64,000 nt of DNA from positions 757,955 to 821,954 of the forward strand of contig NZ_LMJB01000001.1 in the NCBI RefSeq assembly GCF_001429765.1, written 5' to 3'. Under the pieces are notes generated by a model that had not been told where the DNA came from, made no database searches, and saw only the letters and a program-made list of their open reading frames with translations. Shown in pieces: positions 16,027 through 24,437 of this stretch. Every line of letters starts with the position of its first letter. Position 1 is the first letter of the stretch. The stretch comes from Flavobacterium sp. Root901 (GTDB lineage: Bacteria; Bacteroidota; Bacteroidia; Flavobacteriales; Flavobacteriaceae). The translations under genes and the position numbers were made by a program.

Positions 16027-16158
16027 TCCTGCTATCCATTGCAATACTTTTTCAATAAATTGTTTTTTCCAAAGCCATAACAAGAGCTTCCGCCGGTCGC
16101 TTTGTTCTGTCAGGAAAAAATTCAATTTCTTTTCAAAGTATTTCCATTCCTATCAGGG
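16027..16158. repeat. Long imperfect hairpin element (MITE-like) in a divergent intergenic region
   Basis: Outer arms TCCTGCTATCCATTGCAATA (from 16027) and AAGTATTTCCATTCCTATCA (from about 16136) are complementary with a few mismatches; inner arms TTTTTTCC (16063-16070) and GGAAAAAA (16113-16120) and the core AAAGC/GCTTT (16071-16075/16099-16103) continue the pairing. The element is about 130 bases and folds almost end to end. No ORF. From memory it resembles hairpin repeats scattered through Flavobacterium genomes; no second copy is in this window. Confidence 0.65.
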
Positions 16159-16186
16159 CTAGGCAGTCATTTTCAAAATACAATTC

Positions 16187-17023
16187 ATGGAAAAATTCAC
16201 TTTAGAAATATTATTTCAAATCATCGGAATCGGTTCAGCATCAGGATTATTTTATAATAATGATGCACTCTATATTATTGGCGACAACAGCGGATTTTTA
16301 TACGAATACAATATGCAGAATCAGCAGTTAAGTCAGCATGCTTTGATTGATAATCCAACGCAGAATATCCCCAAAAACCTAAAACCCGATTTTGAATCCT
16401 TAACACATCATAACGATACACTGTATGTATTTGGTTCCGGTTCTACCGAAAACCGAAACAAAATGATTGAATTTGATATCAAGTCCAAAACGGTTTTACA
16501 AAAAAACAATTTAGTCGATTTATATGCCGTGATGCAGAATTTCGGTGCTGTAAAATCAGAAGATTTTAATTTGGAAGGCGCTATTTTTGATGGTGAAAAC
16601 TGGTATTTATTCAATCGCGGAAACGGAATTTCAAACAAAAACATCATTTTTACGATTCATGCTAAAAGTCTGGGTGATGAATTTGCTTTGGTTGCCACCA
16701 ATTATAAACTGCCAAAAATAAAAGGCGTTCGCTCCAGTTTTACTGATGCAGTTTTAGTAGAAGATAAAATCTATTTCCTTTCAACGGCAGAAGATACAAA
16801 ATCAACTTACGACGATGGAGAAATCCTTGGAAGTTTTATTGGAAGAATTGATCTTAAAAGCATGAAAATCGATTTTACCCAAAAAATTACTTCAACTAAT
16901 AAATTTGAAGGTTTGACTTTCTATAAAAAAGAAAATAATAAAATTGAGTTTTTACTTTGCGAGGATAATGACACGGAATTACTGGAAACTAAGATTTTTA
17001 AACTGACTTTGCCGGTTAAATAA
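16187..17023 (+). CDS. Conserved protein, beta-propeller-like (DUF6929-type)
   Basis: A 278-residue protein without signal peptide or transmembrane helix. It consists of recurring short blades of the form DALYIIGDNSGFLYEYN, DTLYVFGSGSTENRNKMIEF and NWYLFNRGNG, suggesting a five- or six-bladed propeller. I recall a domain of unknown function, DUF6929, with this look, but cannot confirm it. No catalytic motif seen. It stands alone between the hairpin element and the sigma-factor operon; 126 bases separate it from the latter. Function unknown; ligand-binding or esterase-like roles are only guesses, so none is assigned. Confidence 0.6.
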   Translation: MEKFTLEILFQIIGIGSASGLFYNNDALYIIGDNSGFLYEYNMQNQQLSQHALIDNPTQNIPKNLKPDFESLTHHNDTLYVFGSGSTENRNKMIEFDIKSKTVLQKNNLVDLYAVMQNFGAVKSEDFNLEGAIFDGENWYLFNRGNGISNKNIIFTIHAKSLGDEFALVATNYKLPKIKGVRSSFTDAVLVEDKIYFLSTAEDTKSTYDDGEILGSFIGRIDLKSMKIDFTQKITSTNKFEGLTFYKKENNKIEFLLCEDNDTELLETKIFKLTLPVK

Positions 17024-17149
17024 ATATTATTATTTCTAAACCCTTTGAGCCTATCGAACTTTGATTCTTTATATCTAAAAAAACTTTTTTTCATACCTGT
17101 CCCAACCTTTTTATCTTTTTCGCTCTCTTTATAAATAAAGACCAACATT

Positions 17150-17686
17150 GTGATAAACGAAACGCTGATTTCTAACTGCAAAAAAATGAACCGCGATGCG
17201 CAGCGTCAGGTTTATGAGCACATGGCTCCGAAATTGTATCGTGTCTGCAAGCGATACCTCAAAAAGGAAGAAGAAATTGAAGAAGCTCTGGCCGACACAT
17301 TTTATACCATATTTACAAAACTTGATCAGCTTAAAGAGGAAAAAGCCTTTGAAGCCTGGGCAAGAAAAATTGCGGTTAATTACTGTTTGGCTGGCATCAG
17401 GAAAAATACAAATTTCAATATGTATCTTGATGATGTAAAAGTGCTTTCGCAGCCTTTTACAGACGAAATGAACACATTAGAAGAAGAAGATTTACTCAAT
17501 TTATTAAACCATATTCCGGATGGCTGTAAAACTGTTTTTAACCTTTTTGTTATTGAAGGTTACGGACATAAAGAAATTGCAGCAATGCTAAACATTTCCG
17601 AAGGCACTTCAAAATCACAGTTGAATGCCTCGAAAACCAAGCTCAAAGAATTAGTAAATAAATTGTATTATCAAAAAGCAAAATAG
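17150..17686 (+). CDS. ECF-type RNA polymerase sigma factor
   Basis: A 178-residue sigma-70 family protein with region 2 at about residues 12-80 (RQVYEHMAPKLYRVCKRYL and a downstream FEAWARKIAVNYCL helix) and region 4 at about 115-170 (PDGCKTVFNLFVIEGYGHKEIAAMLNIS then a recognition helix). Start GTG at 17150 keeps the conserved N-terminal helix (INETLISNCKK); the internal ATG at 17186 would lose it. The downstream gene begins 2 bases after the stop, so they are translationally linked, as sigma/anti-sigma pairs are. The likely targets are its own operon and the VWA gene. Confidence 0.92.
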   Translation: MINETLISNCKKMNRDAQRQVYEHMAPKLYRVCKRYLKKEEEIEEALADTFYTIFTKLDQLKEEKAFEAWARKIAVNYCLAGIRKNTNFNMYLDDVKVLSQPFTDEMNTLEEEDLLNLLNHIPDGCKTVFNLFVIEGYGHKEIAAMLNISEGTSKSQLNASKTKLKELVNKLYYQKAK

Positions 17687-17688
17687 TC

Positions 17689-18657
17689 ATGGACAATCAG
17701 GATAAAATATTCAACAGATTTAAGGAAGCTGCAGACAATGCAGAAGCCAAGGATTTTCCGGGAATGGAAAAAGTCTGGTCACGCGTTGAAGATAAACTCG
17801 ACAGAAAAGAAGATAAAAAAAGTATTTCGCTTTGGAAAAAAATTGCAATTGCTGCTTCTCTTTTATTAGTAATCTCTTTAGGTTATCAGTTTTTAAAAAC
17901 AAACAAAAAAACAGTTATTCAAACAACTGATAAAATTGTGACAAACGAAACTGAAAAAGAAATAATTGAAAATTCAGTAGTAGAAAAAAATAAAGATGCT
18001 GTTACTGCTGCAGATTCACAATTAGTTCCAAAAGAAGAAGCTGCTAAAATTCTGGAGACACAAATTAAACAACAGCAAAAAGTGGCCATTCGGGAAATAC
18101 AAATTGCTCCTAACCAAATTGCGGCACCAGTGGCAAGTATGGTACCAATGCCTGACGAAAGTCCGATGCCGCCCCAACCTGAATATTTTGAAGAAGAACC
18201 TGTTTCATCCAAAGAAAAAGACAAAACAAATCTAAGTTATGGATATTCAGCAAAAATGGAAACAGAAAGATTTAAATCCAATTCTGCAGAACTGCAGGCT
18301 CCGAAAGCAAAAAAAAGAGCGCCTTTAGTTATCTTAAACGGAAACGCAATGGCTCACAGCGATGATGCAAAAAGAGACCAGATGATGCTGAAAGAACTTC
18401 CAAATCTAAGTCCTGAAAATGTAGAATCGCTGGTTATTTTAGATGAACCGCTTTATATTATTGACGGAATTTATTATTCAGAAAATGATCTCTTCGGCGC
18501 AAACCCAACAAGTCCATACGCTCCATTAAACGAGCAGGAAATAAAAACCATAACAATTCTTCAGGATCTTGAAGCCACTTCTAAATACGGCGAAAGAGGA
18601 AAAAAAGGAGTTGTAATCATTACTACTAAAACAGGAAAACCGAAGCCTAAAAAATAG
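17689..18657 (+). CDS. Putative anti-sigma membrane protein with tandem plug-like C-terminal repeats
   Basis: A 322-residue single-pass protein: cytosolic N-terminus of about 48 charged residues, a transmembrane helix at about 51-68 (KIAIAASLLLVISLGYQFL), a Pro-rich linker (141-170) and a periplasmic C-terminal part. That part ends in a SusC plug-type motif: PLYIIDGIYY (254-263) then ITILQDLEATSKYGERGKKG and VVIITTK (288-314). A related half-unit precedes it, PLVILNGNAM (212-221) followed by LSPENVESLVIL (240-251). Position 2 bases after the ECF sigma gene and the topology suggest an anti-sigma factor, but the N-terminus is not a recognised anti-sigma domain. Function is inferred from context. 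Confidence 0.68.
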   Translation: MDNQDKIFNRFKEAADNAEAKDFPGMEKVWSRVEDKLDRKEDKKSISLWKKIAIAASLLLVISLGYQFLKTNKKTVIQTTDKIVTNETEKEIIENSVVEKNKDAVTAADSQLVPKEEAAKILETQIKQQQKVAIREIQIAPNQIAAPVASMVPMPDESPMPPQPEYFEEEPVSSKEKDKTNLSYGYSAKMETERFKSNSAELQAPKAKKRAPLVILNGNAMAHSDDAKRDQMMLKELPNLSPENVESLVILDEPLYIIDGIYYSENDLFGANPTSPYAPLNEQEIKTITILQDLEATSKYGERGKKGVVIITTKTGKPKPKK

Positions 18658-18669
18658 TCGGCTCTGGAA

Positions 18670-18702
18670 AACTTTGTCAAAGTTTAAAACTTTGACAAAG
18701 TT
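18670..18702. repeat. Perfect 15-bp inverted repeat between the anti-sigma-like and VWA genes
   Basis: AACTTTGTCAAAGTT and AACTTTGACAAAGTT are exact reverse complements around a 3-base loop (TAA). It lies 13 bases past one stop codon and 28 bases before the next ATG. No T-run follows, so it may be a processing or attenuation hairpin, or a copy of the CAAAGTTT repeat family seen at 11541. Confidence 0.8.
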
Positions 18703-18729
18703 AATTATCAAACCTTAAAATTTACTATC

Positions 18730-20901
18730 ATGAAAAGTTTAAAACTTATTTCATCAGCCATTGCTATGCTTATATGTTTCGCTGCAATGGCGCAAGAAAA
18801 AACAATTACAGGAATTGTTACAGATGAATCTAATGCAGCACTGCCAGGTGTTACTATTCTAAATCAAACTTCAAAAGCAAACGCCACAACCGATTTTGAA
18901 GGCAGATACAGCATTAAAGCTACAAAAGGCGATATGCTTACTTTTAGTTACATTGGATTCAAAACACAAAGACAAAAAGTAGAAAAATACAATACAATTA
19001 ATATAAAACTAATTTCAGATATTCAAACTTTGAACGAAGTTGTAACTGTTGGTTTTGGCAGAAGCAGTTCAGAATATGAAGATCAAAGTTATGCCCATAA
19101 CGACAGAAAAAAAGCCAGGATGAAAACTGCAGAAACGCTGCAGGGAAGAGCTGCCGGAGTGCAGGTTCAACCACATATGGGATATCTTGCAATGCCGGCT
19201 CCTACTATTGCTGTGAGAGGAATTACATCAGTTTCTCCAAAAAATGAACCTATGTATATTGTTGACGGCGTTGCAATAAAAGCCGATCAAATGGTAAAAA
19301 TTAATCCGAATGATATTGACAATGTATCGGTTTTAAAAGATGGGGCAGCAACATCAGTTTATGGCAGTAAAGCTTCTAATGGCGTTGTCGTTATTGCAAC
19401 CAAAAACGAACTTTATAAAAACCTTTCTGAAAAAGAATTAGATCAAAAACTAAGTCAAATCAATCCTGTTCATCCTGTTGAACCAACTCAGGAAGATTAT
19501 GACACTTTTGTAGAAAATGCCTTTGAAAGTCCAAAAACAGCTCCGCTTTCTACTTTTTCAATTGATGTTGACAATGCTTCTTATACCAATATCAGACGCT
19601 TTTTAAACAACGGACAGGAAGTACCAAAAGATGCTGTGCGGGTAGAAGAAATGATAAATTTCTTTAAATACAATTATCCTCAGCCAAAAAATGAGCATCC
19701 GTTTTCTATCAATACAGAAGTAAGCGATTCGCCATGGAACTCTAAAAATAAAATCCTGAAAATTGGTTTACAGGGTAAAAATATTCCAACAGACAATTTA
19801 CCTGCATCGAATCTTGTTTTCTTAATTGATGTATCGGGTTCAATGGGCGACATGAATAAACTTCCTTTATTAAAACAGTCCATGAAAATACTGGTAAATG
19901 AACTACGACCAAAAGACAAAGTGGCAATAGTAGTTTATGCCGGAGCCGCAGGAATGGTTTTACCGCCGACTTCCGGTGACGAGAAAAAAACAATCATCAA
20001 TGCATTGGATCAATTACAATCTGGCGGAAGTACTGCCGGCGGCGCAGGAATCGAACTTGCCTATAAAATTGCTGCAGAAAATTTCATTAAAAACGGAAAT
20101 AACCGTGTAATTCTTGCAACCGACGGAGATTTTAATGTGGGAACTTCTTCGAACTCTGATATGGAAAAACTGATTGAAGAAAAAAGAAAAACAGGTGTTT
20201 TCCTGACTTGTCTGGGTTACGGAATGGGAAATTACAAAGACAGTAAAATGGAAGTCCTTGCTGATAAAGGAAACGGAAATTATGCCTATATCGATAATAT
20301 TCAGGAAGCCAATCGTTTTCTTGGAAAAGAATTTAAAGGTTCTATGTTCACCATTGCAAAAGATGTAAAAATCCAGATTGAATTTAACCCAAAACAAGTT
20401 CAGGCATATCGATTGATTGGTTATGAAAACCGAAAACTTCGTCCGGAAGATTTTAAAAATGATGCCATCGATGCCGGAGAATTGGGAAGCAATCATACCG
20501 TTACGGCTTTGTATGAAATTATTCCGGCAGGTGTAAAAAGCGATTATTTAAACGTGCAGCCAGATGATTTAAAATATACTAAAACCGAAGCCGGCTCTAA
20601 TAATTACAACACAGAACTGGCTACTATAAAGTTCCGTTACAAAAAACCTGACGGCGATAAAAGTATTGAAATGGTTCAGGTTATTGACAATAAAACTATT
20701 TCTATGGAAAAAGCGAGTGACGATATGAAATTTAGCGCTGCTGTTGCGTGGTTTGGACTAAAACTGAGAGATTCAAAATTAATTGCTGATAAATCTTCTG
20801 AAGAAATTGTGAAATTGGCAAAACAGGGAAATTCAAATGACGGCGAAGGTTATAAAGCCGAATTTATTCGTCTTGTTGAAGGTGCAAAGCAGTATAATTA
20901 A
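18730..20901 (+). CDS. VWA domain protein with N-terminal CarboxypepD-like and SusC plug-like domains (YfbK-type)
   Basis: A 723-residue exported protein. Order of parts: signal peptide ending AMAQE (about 1-21); carboxypeptidase-regulatory-like domain (24-105); SusC-type plug (about 110-225, with LQGRAAGVQV, PMYIVDGVAI and SVYGSKASNGVVVIATK); YfbK N-terminal region (about 258-345, from PLSTFSIDVDNASYTNIRRF); von Willebrand A domain (361-520) with MIDAS residues Asp367, Ser369, Ser371 (DVSGS), Thr435 and Asp465; and a YfbK C-terminal domain (about 545-720). There is no barrel. It follows the sigma and anti-sigma-like genes, the latter sharing the plug motif. Likely periplasmic or surface exposed; partners are unknown. 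Confidence 0.88.
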   Translation: MKSLKLISSAIAMLICFAAMAQEKTITGIVTDESNAALPGVTILNQTSKANATTDFEGRYSIKATKGDMLTFSYIGFKTQRQKVEKYNTINIKLISDIQTLNEVVTVGFGRSSSEYEDQSYAHNDRKKARMKTAETLQGRAAGVQVQPHMGYLAMPAPTIAVRGITSVSPKNEPMYIVDGVAIKADQMVKINPNDIDNVSVLKDGAATSVYGSKASNGVVVIATKNELYKNLSEKELDQKLSQINPVHPVEPTQEDYDTFVENAFESPKTAPLSTFSIDVDNASYTNIRRFLNNGQEVPKDAVRVEEMINFFKYNYPQPKNEHPFSINTEVSDSPWNSKNKILKIGLQGKNIPTDNLPASNLVFLIDVSGSMGDMNKLPLLKQSMKILVNELRPKDKVAIVVYAGAAGMVLPPTSGDEKKTIINALDQLQSGGSTAGGAGIELAYKIAAENFIKNGNNRVILATDGDFNVGTSSNSDMEKLIEEKRKTGVFLTCLGYGMGNYKDSKMEVLADKGNGNYAYIDNIQEANRFLGKEFKGSMFTIAKDVKIQIEFNPKQVQAYRLIGYENRKLRPEDFKNDAIDAGELGSNHTVTALYEIIPAGVKSDYLNVQPDDLKYTKTEAGSNNYNTELATIKFRYKKPDGDKSIEMVQVIDNKTISMEKASDDMKFSAAVAWFGLKLRDSKLIADKSSEEIVKLAKQGNSNDGEGYKAEFIRLVEGAKQYN

Positions 20902-20954
20902 TAAATATTTATTTACATTTGGCCTTTAACAGAATTTATAATTTAAATACAACT

Positions 20955-21542
20955 ATGAATCCAATTTTAAGCCAAAATCTATTTTTAGTTAAAGAACATA
21001 TCGGAATGTTTAAAGCCGCAAATAACTATGATATTTATGATCCGCAGACCAATCAAATAATAATGAACTGCAGAGAAAATAATCTTGGTTTTTTTACTAA
21101 AATATTTCGTTTTACAGATTATAAAAGAGCGACACCTTTTGATATTGAAATTACAACTGCTTCAGGAGAAAAATTAATTTCTGTAAAAAAAGGAGTTGCA
21201 ATTTTTCGCTCAACAGTTGAAGTTTTTGATGAAAAAGACAGACTAATTGGAACCTTCAAACAAAAGTTCTTTTCTATTGGAGGTAAATTTGATATTCTGG
21301 ATAAAAATGAAAAACCCGTGGCAACACTGCAGGGAAAATGGACAGGCTGGGATTTTAAATTTTCTTACGAAAACAAACAACTTGCCCAGGTAAATAAAAA
21401 ATGGGCAGGCCTGGGTAAAGAGTTTTTTACAAGTGCAGATAATTATGTGCTTCAAATTGAAGAAACTGTTGCACCAGACAGCCCGCTTCGACAATTAATC
21501 CTTGCTGCCGTAATGTGTATCGATATGGTTTTGAAAGAGTAA
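20955..21542 (+). CDS. LURP-one/Tubby-C-like (scramblase-related) protein
   Basis: A 195-residue protein (ATG 20955 preferred over an upstream TTG) built of antiparallel strands: LFLVKEHIGMFKAANNYDIY, then repeated hairpins such as FDIEITTASGEKLISVKKG, STVEVFDEKDRLIGTFKQ and FDILDKNEKPVATLQGKW. This is the pattern of the LURP-one-related/Tubby C-terminal fold that also includes phospholipid scramblases, with a hydrophobic C-terminal helix (LRQLILAAVMCIDMVL) in the barrel centre. Function in bacteria is unknown. It is 54 bases downstream of the VWA gene on the same strand and may share its transcript. Confidence 0.72.
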   Translation: MNPILSQNLFLVKEHIGMFKAANNYDIYDPQTNQIIMNCRENNLGFFTKIFRFTDYKRATPFDIEITTASGEKLISVKKGVAIFRSTVEVFDEKDRLIGTFKQKFFSIGGKFDILDKNEKPVATLQGKWTGWDFKFSYENKQLAQVNKKWAGLGKEFFTSADNYVLQIEETVAPDSPLRQLILAAVMCIDMVLKE

Positions 21543-21653
21543 AAGTTGTTAAACTTAGATTAAGAAAACACTTAAAAGCATTATTTTAGTTTACAAAAGT
21601 TTTATTTTTGTTAGACTTAAAATGATGCTTTTTTGCATTTCTAAACATAAATC

Positions 21654-22370
21654 ATGACAGACTTAAAAAATAAAAATGCGCTTATTACAGGCGCGGGAAA
21701 AGGAATTGGAAAAGCTATTGCAATTGCTTTGGCAAAAGAAGGTGTAAACGTAATTTTAGTGGCGAGAACTCAGGCAGATGTTGATAAGCTGGCGGCTGAA
21801 ACCAATAAACTTGGTGTTAAATCTTTAGCTTTATCTGCAGATGTATCTGATATAAACTCTGTAAATGCTGCCGTAGAAAAAGCTTTGGCAGAATTTAAAA
21901 CAATTGATATCCTGATCAATAATGCCGGAATTGGTGCCTTTGGAAAATTCATGGAACTGGAACCTGCAGACTGGGAAAGAATCATTCAGGTAAACTTAAT
22001 GGGGACATATTATACAACCCGCGCCGTTATTCCAAATATGATCGAAAGACAATCCGGCGATATTATTAATATTTCTTCAACAGCAGGATTAAACGGTAAC
22101 GCTGTAACTAGTGCTTACAGCGCATCGAAGTTTGCAGTTTTAGGCTTGACCGATTCTTTAATGCAGGAAATGAGAAAACATAATATTAGGGTTACGGCTT
22201 TAACACCAAGTACCGTTGCAACTGATTTAGCAATTGATTTAAAATTAACAGACGGAAATCCGGAAAAAGTAATGCAGTCTGAAGATGTGGCAGAACTTAT
22301 TATTGCTCAATTAAAATTAAACCGTCGCGTGTTTATTAAAAACAGCAGTATCTGGTCGACAAATCCTTAA
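21654..22370 (+). CDS. SDR family 3-oxoacyl-ACP reductase-like protein (FabG-like)
   Basis: A 238-residue classical short-chain dehydrogenase. Cofactor loop TGAGKGIG (residues 12-19), NNAG at about 90, catalytic Ser in NISSTAG and the Tyr/Lys pair in YSASK. The Arg in VARTQ after the second strand points to NADP(H). Length and motifs match the FabG-like group; paralogues of this type reduce diverse ketones or aldehydes, so the true substrate may not be acyl-ACP. Single gene with its own upstream region; an AATTCCAAAT palindrome follows. Confidence 0.88.
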   Translation: MTDLKNKNALITGAGKGIGKAIAIALAKEGVNVILVARTQADVDKLAAETNKLGVKSLALSADVSDINSVNAAVEKALAEFKTIDILINNAGIGAFGKFMELEPADWERIIQVNLMGTYYTTRAVIPNMIERQSGDIINISSTAGLNGNAVTSAYSASKFAVLGLTDSLMQEMRKHNIRVTALTPSTVATDLAIDLKLTDGNPEKVMQSEDVAELIIAQLKLNRRVFIKNSSIWSTNP

Positions 22371-22376
22371 AAAAAT

Positions 22377-22446
22377 AAATTCCAAATTTTAAATTCCAAA
22401 TCCCAACTTTTAAGCAATTGGAATTTGGAATTTAATTATTTAGAAT
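22377..22446. repeat. ATTCCAAAT/ATTTGGAAT palindrome
   Basis: ATTCCAAATTTTAAATTCCA and AATTGGAATTTGGAATTTAA face each other around about 15 bases. Related copies lie at 31434-31510, 33720-33770 and 56065-56092. Non-coding. Confidence 0.75.
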
Positions 22447-22461
22447 TTCAAAAATACTAAT

Positions 22462-22974
22462 ATGATGGAACAATATTTAAGGCAATTAATTGCGATAGAA
22501 TTTCAGGACAAAAAAGAAATTTTTACCGGATTTCTTATTGATTACTCTGATGACTGGATTTTACTGAGAAATAATCCGGTTGATTATATTTTAGATGGTT
22601 ATGTAATTCTGAAAAACAAAAACATCGAAGCAGTTCACAGAGATCAGGATCTTGCTTTCACAGAAAAAGTAATCCGATTGAAAGGTTTAAAGACAAATGC
22701 CGAAGATATTATTCCTATTCGGGATTTGAGTTCGATTTTAAATTTCATCCATAATAAACACGGGATTTTTCAAATTTCAAAAAAATCAGCAAAATCAGCT
22801 TATCTCGGAAAATTAATTTCTCTGACAGATGATGAGCTGACAATAGATTTTCTGGACACCAGAGGTCAGTTTGGCGGAGAACTCGGATTTAATCCTGAAA
22901 AAATCAGAGTTATTGAGTTTGATACGGATTATATTAATTCCCTGAAACTGGTGATTTCTGAAGACCACAAGTAG
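22462..22974 (+). CDS. Conserved hypothetical protein with two related halves
   Basis: A 170-residue soluble protein. Two stretches look alike: FTGFLIDYSDDWILLRNNPV with DGYVILKNKNIEAV in the N-terminal half, and YLGKLISLTDDELTIDFLD with FNPEKIRVIEFDTDYI in the second half. Each reads as a small Sm-like or barrel-type beta unit, so an internal duplication is likely. I do not recognise a named family. No signal peptide or helix-turn-helix. It is on its own, ended by a strong terminator shared with the convergent mtaB gene. Confidence 0.65.
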   Translation: MMEQYLRQLIAIEFQDKKEIFTGFLIDYSDDWILLRNNPVDYILDGYVILKNKNIEAVHRDQDLAFTEKVIRLKGLKTNAEDIIPIRDLSSILNFIHNKHGIFQISKKSAKSAYLGKLISLTDDELTIDFLDTRGQFGGELGFNPEKIRVIEFDTDYINSLKLVISEDHK

Positions 22975-23017
22975 ATTTAGATAACGATTAACTTTTGAAA
23001 GTTCAAACTTCCCAAAA

Positions 23018-23051
23018 AAAAGAAAGCACTTAATTAAAAGTGCTTTCTTTT
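23018..23051. terminator. Bidirectional terminator between convergent genes
   Basis: AAAGAAAGCACTT (within 23018-23032) pairs with AAGTGCTTTCTTT (within 23037-23051), with A-runs before and T-runs after, so it works on both strands: for the plus-strand gene ending at 22974 and for mtaB ending at 23103. Confidence 0.88.
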
Positions 23052-23102
23052 TTTATTTCCTTCAATCGAAATGACAAACTATATGTGTATTATGTTTTAG
23101 AA

Positions 23103-24437
23103 TTAAGCTTCTGCCAATTTATTTACAAACTCCAAACGAACACTTCCATCTTCATCAATTTTAGTTAAATTAATTTCATGCAGCGTGTTTATTAATTCAG
23201 GATTCCATGGTGTTTTTACTTTTACGTAATTTTCGGTAAAACCGTGAATATAACCTTCTTTATTTTCGCTTTCAAAAAGAACCGTTCTGTTTGTTCCAAG
23301 CTGGCTTTCATAAAAAGCACGACGTTTTTTAACCGATAACCCGCGCAGCATTTTGCTTCGTTTGGCACGCACATTTGCCGGAACAACTCCCGGCATATCT
23401 GCTGCTTCTGTATTATCTCTTTCAGAATAAGTAAAAACGTGCAGATACGAAATATCCATTTCGTTTAAGAAATGATACGTTTCTAAGAAATGCTCATCTG
23501 TTTCACCGGGAAAACCAACAATTACGTCAACACCAATACAGGCATGCGGCATGACTTCACGAATTTTATTGACACGATCAGTATATACTTCGCGTAAATA
23601 ACGGCGTTTCATCAATTTTAAAATATCATTGCTCCCTGATTGTAACGGAATATGGAAATGCGGCACAAAAGTTCTGCTTTTAGAAACAAATTCAATTGTT
23701 TCATTTTTCAGTAAGTTAGGTTCAATAGAGGAAATACGAAGACGTTCAATTCCTTCTACCTCATCTAAAGCCTGCACCAAATCAAGAAAAGTATGCTCGT
23801 GTTTTTTATTTCCGAATTCACCTTTTCCGTAATCTCCAATATTTACTCCGGTTAAAACAATTTCACGAATGTTTTGCGCTGAGATTTCTTTGGCATTTTT
23901 CAGAACATTTTCTAAAGCATCACTTCTGGAAATTCCGCGGGCAAGAGGAATTGTACAATACGTACATTTATAATCACAGCCATCCTGAACTTTTAAGAAA
24001 GCACGTGTACGATCGCCGATAGAATAACTTCCAACGTAAAAATCGGCTTCGGCAATTTCGCAGGAGTGAACTTCGCCCATATCGTTTTTGCTCAAATCAT
24101 GAATATAATCTGTGATTTTGAATTTTTCTGTAGCTCCCAAAACCAAATCCACACCATCAACTGCTGCTAATTCTTCCGGTTTTAACTGCGCATAACATCC
24201 AACAGCGGCCACAAAAGCTTTATCATTAAGTTTCATTGCTTTTTTTACAACCTGCTTAAACTGCTTATCAGCATTTTCTGTTACAGAACAAGTATTGATA
24301 ACATATATATCTGCAATTTCTTCAAAATCGACACGATCAAAACCTTCATCATTAAAGTTTCTGGCGATTGTAGAAGTTTCGGAGAAATTCAATTTGCAGC
24401 CAAGCGTATAAAAAGCAACTTTTTTTCTATTTTCCAT
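23103..24437 (-). CDS. mtaB: tRNA (N6-threonylcarbamoyladenosine(37)-C2)-methylthiotransferase MtaB
   Basis: A 444-residue methylthiotransferase that converts t6A to ms2t6A at position 37 of tRNAs reading ANN codons. The N-terminal UPF0004 domain carries its cluster cysteines in TLGCKLNFSE, NTCSVTENADKQ and VGCYAQ; the radical-SAM cluster motif is CDYKCTYC near residue 150; the C-terminal TRAM-like region ends the protein. The LGCKLN opening is diagnostic of MtaB rather than MiaB. Monocistronic, with a 500-base gene-free region upstream shared with the divergent secreted protein. Confidence 0.93.
   Translation of the reverse strand: MENRKKVAFYTLGCKLNFSETSTIARNFNDEGFDRVDFEEIADIYVINTCSVTENADKQFKQVVKKAMKLNDKAFVAAVGCYAQLKPEELAAVDGVDLVLGATEKFKITDYIHDLSKNDMGEVHSCEIAEADFYVGSYSIGDRTRAFLKVQDGCDYKCTYCTIPLARGISRSDALENVLKNAKEISAQNIREIVLTGVNIGDYGKGEFGNKKHEHTFLDLVQALDEVEGIERLRISSIEPNLLKNETIEFVSKSRTFVPHFHIPLQSGSNDILKLMKRRYLREVYTDRVNKIREVMPHACIGVDVIVGFPGETDEHFLETYHFLNEMDISYLHVFTYSERDNTEAADMPGVVPANVRAKRSKMLRGLSVKKRRAFYESQLGTNRTVLFESENKEGYIHGFTENYVKVKTPWNPELINTLHEINLTKIDEDGSVRLEFVNKLAEA

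Noticed and set aside
20014..20496. Minus-strand ORF of 160 residues
   Set aside because: Antisense to the conserved VWA domain; the plus-strand frame carries the MIDAS motif and is clearly the gene.
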